From: Desulfobulbaceae bacterium
GTDB taxonomy: Bacteria; Desulfobacterota; Desulfobulbia; Desulfobulbales; Desulfobulbaceae
Assembly (NCBI GenBank): GCA_026990725.1
Contig: JALXCX010000164.1
Coordinates: 1 to 6,734 of the forward strand
Direction of reading: 5' to 3'
DNA length: 6,734 nt
Below, piece by piece: positions 1 to 5,956 of this stretch (positions are counted from its first letter, which is position 1; every line of letters starts with the position of its first letter). Position numbers and translations under genes: made by a program. Below the pieces are notes generated by a model. The model was not told the origin of the DNA. It saw nothing but the letters and a program-made list of their open reading frames with translations, and did no database searches.

Positions 1-651
1 CGGCAGCAGAATTGCTTCGTCAAGTTCTGCAAGAGAGCGTTGGGACAGCGGGTCAAACGTTCGGATTGATTCCAGGGTGTCACCAAAGAAATCCAGCCGT
101 ACGGGGTTTTGAATCTCCGGTGTAAATGAGGGCGCAAACAGGTCGATGATGCCGCCTCGAACCGCCATATCACCTGGATGTTGCACCAGCTCACAGAGTT
201 GGTATCCAGAATTTGTGAGAGCGTCGATGAGGCCGTCCCGATCGGTTTCTTCCCCGGCAATAACCAGCTCACAATGACTTGAGAGAATCCTCCGTGGAAT
301 GACGCGTCTGAGTATTGCTTCTGCCGACGTGAGAAGGATAACAGGAAAGGTGTTCTCCTGCAGCATGAACAGCGTGGAGAGCCGGGTGGCAATGGTTGCC
401 GGGTCTGGAGCCAGTTGGGTGTAGGGCGCTATTTCAAAGGCCGGGTAGGTGAGGACCGGGATTTGGGAAAACAGGCGTATGTCCTGGGCAAGCGGGGACA
501 GAAAGTCGTCGTTTGGCACGATACAGCAAACAGTCTGCCTGAGTTCTGCCTGCATACGGGCAGTAAAAAGGGCGGCACTCCCTCCGTGCAGCCCGCAGAT
601 ACTCGTATGCTTATCTTTGTTGTCAAGCAGTCGCTTGCACATCGACTGCAT
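1..651 (-). CDS. mfd: Transcription-repair coupling factor Mfd, N-terminal part (partial, runs off the left edge)
   Basis: Mfd is the cytoplasmic ATP-driven translocase that removes RNA polymerase stalled at DNA lesions and recruits UvrA for nucleotide excision repair. The frame is open from ATG 651 to the window edge, giving 217 residues of a protein that is normally about 1,150 long. What is present is the UvrB-like module (domains 1a, 2 and 1b). It includes YPAFEIAPYTQLAPDP (69-84), RGGIIDLFAPSF (165-176) and RLDFFGD...FDPLSQRSL (185-207), which line up closely with E. coli Mfd. R165, R185 and F189 fall where the E. coli UvrA-contacting residues R165, R181 and F185 lie (from memory). The helicase motor and polymerase-binding domain lie outside the window. 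The gene starts 39 bp after the bamA stop in the same frame. No Shine-Dalgarno precedes the ATG, so translation may be coupled to bamA. A second ATG at 642 is an alternative start; no other ATG, GTG or TTG lies in frame after the bamA stop. Confidence 0.93.
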   Translation of the reverse strand, partial: MQSMCKRLLDNKDKHTSICGLHGGSAALFTARMQAELRQTVCCIVPNDDFLSPLAQDIRLFSQIPVLTYPAFEIAPYTQLAPDPATIATRLSTLFMLQENTFPVILLTSAEAILRRVIPRRILSSHCELVIAGEETDRDGLIDALTNSGYQLCELVQHPGDMAVRGGIIDLFAPSFTPEIQNPVRLDFFGDTLESIRTFDPLSQRSLAELDEAILLP

Positions 652-690
652 GATCAGGTCAACGGTAAGAAATAAGAAAAGTGACGGAAA

Positions 691-3363
691 TCAGAAACTT
701 CCGCCCATGGCGAAGTCCCAGGTAGCGTCTTCATCGCCGTCCTGTTTATCCAGGTTGTAGGCCCACACAAGCCGTAAAGGTCCCATGGGCGAGAGCCAGT
801 TGATTCCCAGTCCGGCTGATTTTTTAATGCTGCCAAAGTCCCAGCTGTCGTCTTCAGAATAAACATTACCAAAATCAGTAAAAGCGACGCCATACAGGCC
901 GGCTTCAGTCAGGAGGGGGAAGCTCACCTCAATATTGGAATACCACATTTTATCGCCGCCATATTTTTCATGACTATCAGGGTCAAGCGGACTGATGGAA
1001 GATGATTTGAGGCCGCGGATGGAATTCATGCCGCCAAGATAGAAGTTCTCATACACAGGCAGTTTGTCGGTTTCATTTTCAAAAGCCTGACCTGCAGCGG
1101 CTTTAAAATGGAACACTGTGGAAAAGGGCATGGCAAAATACCAGCTGGTGCTTCCTTCAACCTTGGTGAACTTGGCATCACCGCCAATGCCTGCATAGCG
1201 TACACTCAAGCTGTTTCTGGAGCCTGCCGTTGGATTAAAGCGCCGGTTGCGGGTATCACGGACAACAGAGACCCGGATAGCACTTGTGATATTGATATCT
1301 TTTGAGCGGAGCAGATAATCTGAAGCATTTTCAGAAATATCACTCAGGGTGGTATCGCTCCAGGTGTAGCCATAAAAAATACGCCATTTTTCCCAGAGAT
1401 GATGACCAAACCTGAAACCGCCGCCCCAGGAGTCTTTTGTGTAATCATCGTATTCGCGCTCCCAGTTAAAGGCGTCAATGCCTGCAGAGACGTTGGAATC
1501 AAAAATTCGGGGATCGGTATAGTTGAGGTTGAAGCGGGTGGTGACAGCACTTAAGCTGGCTGATAAGGCAAGTTTAGTCCCCATGCCCAGAAAGTTGTCT
1601 TCAGAAATTTCGCCCATGAACATTAACTTGTCCGAGGAGGAGTATCCCGCGCCAATACTGAACTGGCCAGTGGATTTTTCCTTTACGTCGACGATAATGT
1701 TCATTTCGTCTTCATTCATTGTCGGCTGTGGAGTGACAGTTACGTCTTCAAAATAACCGAGGCGCTGCAGACGTTCTGTCGAGTGTCGAATGGCTTCGGA
1801 GTCGTATACCCCGCCCTCTTTGACCAGCAGGTCACGCCGGATAACATTGTCTCTTGTCCTGGTATTGCCCCGAATTTCAACCCGGTTGAAGTAGACCATT
1901 GACTCCTTATCAATGGAAAAGGTGATGTTGACCCTCTTGCCCTGCTTGGATTTGTTGACTTTAGGGTGAATCTCGGCAAAAGCGTAGCCGTGTTCGGCGT
2001 AGATGTCTGTCAGCTTCAGTGTGTCTTCACGCAGGATTTTGCGGTTGAGAAATTTTTCATGCCGGACTTTCAGCAAGGAAATCAGCTTGTCTTTGTCTTC
2101 GACCAGATCTCCCTGCACATCAACAGTGCCGACCCGGTAGCGGGGGCCTTCGTCAATGGCAAAGGTTACATAGAGATCACCGTCTTTTTCTTCAACCTGA
2201 GGGGTGCCGACTCTGGCCTCGATGAAACCGTTATTATTATAAAAAGCGTTTAATCTGGCCGCATCCTGCTCTAAAATGTCCATTTTAAGTATGCCGGCCT
2301 CGGTGATCCAGGAAAGCCAGTTCCAGGATGACGTTTGAATAACATCTTTCAGCTCACTCTTGTCGTAGGCCTTGTTGCCTTTGAAAATGATGTCGGCAAT
2401 AGACATTTTTTTCCCCTCTTCAACCACAAAGCGAACATCAGCCGTCTGAGGGGTAGGATAACTCAGCTTGGCCTTGGCCTTGCAATTGTAAAATCCTTTG
2501 GATTTGTAGAGGGCTTTAATTCGTTTTATTGCGTTATTGAGTTGAGCTGGGTTGAGGATGGTATTGAGTTGAATATTGGCTGCTTCTTTGACATCTTTTT
2601 CAGAGAGTTCGTCAATTCCTGAGAATGTCAGCGTCTTGATGAGCGGTTTCTCCTGGACTCTGAAGATGATATTTTTTCCGGCAGGAGAATCGTTGACTTC
2701 GATCTCTACGTTATCAAAATAGCCCATGGTGAAGACTGACTTCAGGTCTTTACGCAAGGTCTCCGGGCTGTAGAAATCACCGGGTTTTGTCGAGATTTTG
2801 CGCAAAATTGCGCCTGAATCAATACGTTTGTTCCCTTCCGGAGCAATTGAGGCAACCGTTGCTTCCTGATGGGTAAAACCGGTAATATCAGCAAGCGTAT
2901 TTTCCAGGACAGATTGAATGTCTGCAAGAGACTCGCCCTCACGGTAGATAGTGCGGGGATTATCCGGGGACAGTACATCAAAAACTTTCATGTCAATAGA
3001 GATCTGATCACCAATTTTTGTCAGGCTGCCGGCCGCAACGTAATCATAATGTGTTGCATCGGCTATTTTTGAAAGTGTGGTGTTGTCAGGCGGCCAGCCT
3101 TTGTTCTCCCTGATAAGCTGCTTTGCCTGCTTTCTGGAGATCATCGTGGCCCCCTGGTCGGCAAGAAGTGCTTTAAATATCTTGTCAGCCTTTTTTTGTA
3201 CCTGAGTGCTGTTGTCAGCATTGATCTTCAGGGGCAGGAAAGCCGTGCTCTGCTCGGCTGCTGCGGGGGAAGAAAAAATTGGTATCAGAATAAACGATAC
3301 CAGTAGCAGAGCGAAAAAAACAGAAGGTCTGTTGTGCACACGAGTTCGGGATGTCTGATCCAT
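691..3363 (-). CDS. bamA: Outer membrane protein assembly factor BamA (Omp85) with an extra N-terminal domain
   Basis: BamA is the central subunit of the machine that folds and inserts beta-barrel proteins into the outer membrane. From ATG 3363 it has 890 residues, against about 810 in E. coli. A signal peptide (1-36: basic start, hydrophobic stretch, cleavage after AAA before EQ) fixes this start. The frame stays open to a TTG at 3438, but those 25 extra residues would bury the signal, and AGGA lies 9 nt before ATG 3363. Residues about 37-165 form an added domain with the pattern DYVAAGSLTKIGDQISID, resembling the TolB N-terminal/CsgG-like fold. Five POTRA repeats follow at roughly 168-240, 241-319, 320-408, 409-489 and 490-566. 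The 16-strand barrel (567-890) carries RDTRNRRFNPTAGSR and ends in the typical C-terminal Phe. The loop-6 motif reads IRGL (782-785) rather than the usual VRGF/Y. A promoter lies about 180 bp upstream, and mfd follows closely. Confidence 0.96.
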   Translation of the reverse strand: MDQTSRTRVHNRPSVFFALLLVSFILIPIFSSPAAAEQSTAFLPLKINADNSTQVQKKADKIFKALLADQGATMISRKQAKQLIRENKGWPPDNTTLSKIADATHYDYVAAGSLTKIGDQISIDMKVFDVLSPDNPRTIYREGESLADIQSVLENTLADITGFTHQEATVASIAPEGNKRIDSGAILRKISTKPGDFYSPETLRKDLKSVFTMGYFDNVEIEVNDSPAGKNIIFRVQEKPLIKTLTFSGIDELSEKDVKEAANIQLNTILNPAQLNNAIKRIKALYKSKGFYNCKAKAKLSYPTPQTADVRFVVEEGKKMSIADIIFKGNKAYDKSELKDVIQTSSWNWLSWITEAGILKMDILEQDAARLNAFYNNNGFIEARVGTPQVEEKDGDLYVTFAIDEGPRYRVGTVDVQGDLVEDKDKLISLLKVRHEKFLNRKILREDTLKLTDIYAEHGYAFAEIHPKVNKSKQGKRVNITFSIDKESMVYFNRVEIRGNTRTRDNVIRRDLLVKEGGVYDSEAIRHSTERLQRLGYFEDVTVTPQPTMNEDEMNIIVDVKEKSTGQFSIGAGYSSSDKLMFMGEISEDNFLGMGTKLALSASLSAVTTRFNLNYTDPRIFDSNVSAGIDAFNWEREYDDYTKDSWGGGFRFGHHLWEKWRIFYGYTWSDTTLSDISENASDYLLRSKDINITSAIRVSVVRDTRNRRFNPTAGSRNSLSVRYAGIGGDAKFTKVEGSTSWYFAMPFSTVFHFKAAAGQAFENETDKLPVYENFYLGGMNSIRGLKSSSISPLDPDSHEKYGGDKMWYSNIEVSFPLLTEAGLYGVAFTDFGNVYSEDDSWDFGSIKKSAGLGINWLSPMGPLRLVWAYNLDKQDGDEDATWDFAMGGSF

Positions 3364-3371
3364 GAGGAAAA

Positions 3372-3385
3372 GTCCTGTGTCCTGT
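3372..3385 (-). promoter_or_regulatory. bamA ribosome-binding site within a tandem 7-bp repeat
   Basis: Read on the minus strand, ACAGGAC occurs twice back to back (3385-3379 and 3378-3372). The AGGA of the second copy ends 9 nt before ATG 3363, a workable if slightly long Shine-Dalgarno spacing. It supports choosing this ATG, the one directly followed by the signal peptide, over the upstream in-frame ATG 3417 or TTG 3438, neither of which has a comparable site. Whether the first copy has any role is unknown. Confidence 0.5.
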
Positions 3386-3542
3386 TTGAAGTTTTGTGGC
3401 AAAATAAACGTTGCCATGCCGCAGCTGCGAACTTTCAAAATTCGTTGTGGCTGGTCGTTTTGGTCCAGCTATGCTGGTTAGAGGGGCAGGATATGCAGTC
3501 CGTCCAACTTGTTATTAGCTGACGCAAAATTTTATCAGAAGC

Positions 3543-3570
3543 ATTATGCCATGTTCTTAATAAATTGCAA
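3543..3570 (-). promoter_or_regulatory. Putative sigma70-type promoter for bamA
   Basis: On the minus strand TTGCAA (3570-3565, 4 of 6 to the -35 consensus) is separated by 16 bp from CATAAT (3548-3543, 5 of 6 to the -10 consensus). It lies just after the plsC stop and points toward bamA. Transcription would begin near 3536 and leave a leader of about 170 nt. The leader contains a small CCAGC-TAT-GCTGG dyad (3465-3477). Pattern match only; co-transcription from plsC is not excluded. Confidence 0.4.
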
Positions 3571-3584
3571 AGCAATATGGTTTC

Positions 3585-4328
3585 TTAAGGAGGTGAAAGT
3601 GGCTTATGGCATTGATCCAGTAAAGAGGCAACCTGCTCCCGCAGCTTCAGGGCGAGTTCCTGTTTATCCCTGGCCTGAAAGTTTTTGGTTGGCATGGGCT
3701 GTCCGATGCGAAGAACGACATTGCCTCCCCGTGATAGAACGCTCCCCTTGGGAAGAACCTGGTAATTTCCGTTAAACCCGACAGGGACCACCGGGACTCC
3801 AGCCTTTATGGCCAGCATGATTGCTCCTGTCTTGAAGGGCTGCAGGCGGCCATCGGGGCTGCGGGTACCTTCGGGGAAGATAAGCACCGAGCTGCCCTCG
3901 GCTATTCGCTGAGCGGCATCGTTAAGGCTTTTCACAGCCTGCCTGCCCCTGGATCTGTCAATGGGGATAAACTTCACTGCCTTCATGGCCGCGCCAAAGA
4001 ACGGGATGGCAAAGAGTTCCTTTTTGGCAATCCAGCGAAAATCGTGGGGCATATATCCCTGAAAGGTCATGATGTCGGTCTGGCTTGTATGGTTTCCCAC
4101 AAAAATATAGGTTTCTTCAGGTTGAAGATTCTCTCGGCCTTCCACCTGAACATCGATCCCGGCAAACCAGCAGGTTACCTTGCCCCAGAGCCGGGGAAAC
4201 TGTAAAGCTTTTGTGGAGGATTTTCGCCACCAGTGGACATCAGCATAGCTGACCAGGCTGACAACAAGGGTCAGGAAAGGAACAATACACAGGGCCAGCA
4301 GGGCTCGAAGTAGTTTTAAAGGGGACAT
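3585..4328 (-). CDS. plsC: 1-acyl-sn-glycerol-3-phosphate acyltransferase (PlsC family)
   Basis: PlsC transfers an acyl chain to lysophosphatidic acid, giving phosphatidic acid, the second acylation step of membrane phospholipid synthesis; it works at the inner membrane. The 247-residue length is normal for the family. A hydrophobic N-terminal segment (about 8-28) could be a membrane anchor. The four acyltransferase motifs appear in order: NHTSQTD (79-85, catalytic H80 and D85), a second block FRWIAKKELFAIPFFG (97-112), FPEGTRS (151-157, phosphate binding) and VPVVPVGF (178-185). Substrate specificity cannot be read from sequence, and related family members acylate other lipids. No strong Shine-Dalgarno precedes ATG 4328, but no alternative start fits the N-terminal hydrophobic segment better. 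It is divergent from icd and is followed in the same direction by bamA after about 220 bp, so both genes concern envelope building. I found no convincing promoter for it in the upstream 367 bp. Confidence 0.92.
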   Translation of the reverse strand: MSPLKLLRALLALCIVPFLTLVVSLVSYADVHWWRKSSTKALQFPRLWGKVTCWFAGIDVQVEGRENLQPEETYIFVGNHTSQTDIMTFQGYMPHDFRWIAKKELFAIPFFGAAMKAVKFIPIDRSRGRQAVKSLNDAAQRIAEGSSVLIFPEGTRSPDGRLQPFKTGAIMLAIKAGVPVVPVGFNGNYQVLPKGSVLSRGGNVVLRIGQPMPTKNFQARDKQELALKLREQVASLLDQCHKPLSPP

Positions 4329-4387
4329 ATTGAAAATCTACAGCTGGTTGGGGGTAATCTGTCTCTTGCGCCCGGACAAGGGAGGCG

Positions 4388-4423
4388 AAAACGCTGAAAA
4401 ACTCATTTTCAAGGCGTTTTTTT
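4388..4423 (+). terminator. Rho-independent terminator-like hairpin pointing rightward
   Basis: AAAACGC (4388-4394) pairs with GCGTTTT (4414-4420), and TGAAAA (4395-4400) pairs with TTTTCA (4406-4411). This gives a 13-bp stem with a 2-nt bulge (4412-4413) and a 5-nt loop. The 3' arm runs into seven T (4417-4423). On the minus strand the equivalent run is only four T, so the signal is directional to the plus strand. No plus-strand gene lies upstream inside the window. The stem is only moderately GC-rich, hence the modest confidence. Confidence 0.5.
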
Positions 4424-4524
4424 GTCTTTATTTCTTCGGTAAAAAAAACAGGTAAAGCTAGATTTTTTACGTAGTTAATAACTTCATGATACCATGGAAC
4501 TTTGGAAAAGGCATGGTTTTTTCA

Positions 4525-4538
4525 CTGGCTGTCGCCAG
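4525..4538. repeat. Inverted repeat CTGGC-TGTC-GCCAG next to the icd promoter
   Basis: A perfect 5-bp dyad with a 4-nt centre ends 9 bp before the -35 element of the icd promoter, a position used by activators or overlapping repressors. It could equally be a chance palindrome. I do not recognise it as the site of a known regulator. Confidence 0.3.
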
Positions 4539-4547
4539 GCTGTTTCG

Positions 4548-4576
4548 TTGACGATATGCCGTTGATAGGCTATAAA
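4548..4576 (+). promoter_or_regulatory. Sigma70-type promoter for icd
   Basis: TTGACG (4548-4553, 5 of 6 to consensus) and TATAAA (4571-4576, 5 of 6) are separated by an ideal 17 bp. This is the best promoter match I found in the window. It faces icd, with predicted initiation near 4583 and a leader of about 110 nt. It implies fairly strong housekeeping transcription of icd, probably reading on into comF since no terminator separates them. Confidence 0.7.
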
Positions 4577-4695
4577 TTACAATTTTACTCTGGGTTTATT
4601 GCGCACTAAGCAATCTCAGTTTTTTTACAGGGCTTGGTGGCTGCGTAGGCTTTGAAGGTGAGTTTGACGTTAAAATAACATATTAGAGGAATTTC

Positions 4696-5910
4696 ATGCC
4701 AAAAATTAATGTAAAAAATCCCATTGTCGAGCTTGACGGTGATGAGATGACGCGTATCATCTGGGCTTTTATTAAGGAAAAATTGATACTTCCCTACCTG
4801 GACGTTGATTTAAAATATTACGATCTTTCTATCCAGAAGCGTGATGAAACAGAGGATCAAATAACAGTTGATGCGGCCGAGGCCATCAAAAAGTATAGGG
4901 TGGGCGTTAAATGCGCCACCATAACTCCTGATGAGGCCCGGGTCCAAGAGTTTGACCTGAAGCAGATGTGGCGTTCCCCAAACGGGACCATAAGAAATAT
5001 TATAGGCGGAACCGTGTTCAGGCAGCCTATTATCTGTACGAATATTCCCCGTCTGGTCCCGGGCTGGACCAAGCCGATTGTTATTGGTCGTCATGCCTTT
5101 GGGGATCAGTATAAGGCAACGGATTTCCTCGTTCCGGGAGCAGGCAGGCTGACCATGCGTTTTGAGCCGGCTGACGGCGGGGAGACTGTCGAGCATGAAG
5201 TATTTGACTTTCCATCAAGTGGCTGCGCAATGGGTATGTATAATCTGGATGACTCAATTCGAGGTTTTGCCCGTTCCTGTATGAATTACGGTTTAAGCCT
5301 TGGCTGGCCTGTGTATCTATCCACCAAGAACACGATTTTGAAAAAATATGACGGCCGTTTCAAGGATTTGTTTCAGGAAGTGTTTGACAATGAGTTTGCA
5401 GATCGTTTTGCCGAGGCGGGTATAACCTATGAGCACCGCTTAATTGATGATATGGTTGCTTCCGCTCTTAAGTGGGAGGGCGGTTTTGTCTGGGCCTGCA
5501 AGAATTATGACGGAGATGTCCAGTCTGATACTGTGGCGCAGGGCTTCGGGTCCCTGGGACTTATGACCTCTGTTCTACTGACAGAAGACGGGCAGACAGT
5601 TGAGGCCGAAGCAGCCCACGGAACTGTTACCCGCCATTACCGCGAACACCAGAAGGGCAATAAAACTTCAACCAACCCCATTGCCTCCATCTTTGCCTGG
5701 ACAAGAGCTCTTAGTTATCGTGGCGAATTTGACGAGACACCAGAGGTCGTCAAATTTGCCGAGACCCTGGAATCTGTCTGTGTGCAGACTGTTGAGTCCG
5801 GCTTTATGACCAAGGATCTTGCCCTGTTGCTGGGCAGTGAGCAGCAGTTTTTAACAACCCAGGAGTTTCTGGTCAAGCTTGATGAGAATCTTCAGGCCGC
5901 CATGGCCTAG
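4696..5910 (+). CDS. icd: NADP-dependent isocitrate dehydrogenase, eukaryote-like homodimeric type
   Basis: The enzyme oxidatively decarboxylates isocitrate to 2-oxoglutarate with reduction of NADP in the cytoplasmic TCA cycle; in some anaerobes it also runs in reverse. The 404-residue length matches the subfamily that includes human IDH1/IDH2 and differs from the E. coli-type Icd. Substrate residues are intact and almost at human IDH1 numbering: T77, S94, N96, R100, R109 and R132 (in IGRHAFGDQY), Y139 and K211. The metal ligands D251/D252, D274 and D278 sit in LIDDMVA and YDGDVQSD. NADP specificity is indicated by AHGTVTRHYR (307-316) with H308, R313 and H314. The start is supported by AGAGGA five bases upstream and by the family-typical opening with LDGDEMTR (13-20). 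It has its own strong promoter, is divergent from plsC, and is followed closely by comF. I see no truncation or missing key residue. Confidence 0.97.
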   Translation: MPKINVKNPIVELDGDEMTRIIWAFIKEKLILPYLDVDLKYYDLSIQKRDETEDQITVDAAEAIKKYRVGVKCATITPDEARVQEFDLKQMWRSPNGTIRNIIGGTVFRQPIICTNIPRLVPGWTKPIVIGRHAFGDQYKATDFLVPGAGRLTMRFEPADGGETVEHEVFDFPSSGCAMGMYNLDDSIRGFARSCMNYGLSLGWPVYLSTKNTILKKYDGRFKDLFQEVFDNEFADRFAEAGITYEHRLIDDMVASALKWEGGFVWACKNYDGDVQSDTVAQGFGSLGLMTSVLLTEDGQTVEAEAAHGTVTRHYREHQKGNKTSTNPIASIFAWTRALSYRGEFDETPEVVKFAETLESVCVQTVESGFMTKDLALLLGSEQQFLTTQEFLVKLDENLQAAMA

Positions 5911-5922
5911 GGCATCAAGACA

Positions 5923-5956
5923 ATCCCGGTGCGGTCGCAGGGTGCCGGACCGGGAT
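5923..5956 (+). repeat. Perfect 8-bp inverted repeat at the icd-comF junction
   Basis: ATCCCGGT (5923-5930) and ACCGGGAT (5949-5956) are exact reverse complements separated by 18 nt. In RNA they would form a GC-rich hairpin beginning 13 nt after the icd stop. No T-run follows, so it is not a standard intrinsic terminator. The best comF start candidate, GTG 5942, lies in its loop. It may stabilise the 3' end of the icd message or modulate comF translation; both roles are inference. Confidence 0.5.

Larger units (their letters stand above)
4329..4695. other. Divergent intergenic region between plsC and icd
   Basis: This 367-bp AT-rich gap has no credible open frame. From left to right it holds a rightward terminator-like hairpin (4388-4423), an A-run (4441-4448), three short inverted repeats (4473-4483, 4491-4517, 4525-4538), the icd promoter (4548-4576), a leader of about 110 nt, and the icd ribosome-binding site AGAGGA (4685-4690, 5 nt from the ATG). 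A plsC promoter must lie here if that gene has its own, but no good leftward -35/-10 pair stood out. Confidence 0.7.

Noticed and set aside
415..760. Two overlapping plus-strand frames at the left side (86 and 103 codons)
   Set aside because: They are antisense to mfd and the end of bamA, which have clear family matches; neither has a recognisable domain.
3363..3438. Longer bamA start at TTG 3438 or ATG 3417
   Set aside because: The added residues would precede a complete signal peptide that begins naturally at the ATG at 3363, which also has an AGGA nearby.
3564..3576. ATTGC-TTT-GCAAT dyad after plsC as a terminator
   Set aside because: The stem is only 5 bp, AT-rich, and the following T content is weak; it also overlaps the proposed bamA -35 element.
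4441..4448. Run of eight A as an unusual element
   Set aside because: Short homopolymers are expected in an AT-rich intergenic region, and nothing around it suggests a specific role.
4810..5196. A 128-codon open frame on the minus strand inside icd
   Set aside because: It lies wholly antisense to a strongly conserved enzyme, has no ribosome-binding site or recognisable domain, and its length is explained by icd codon use.
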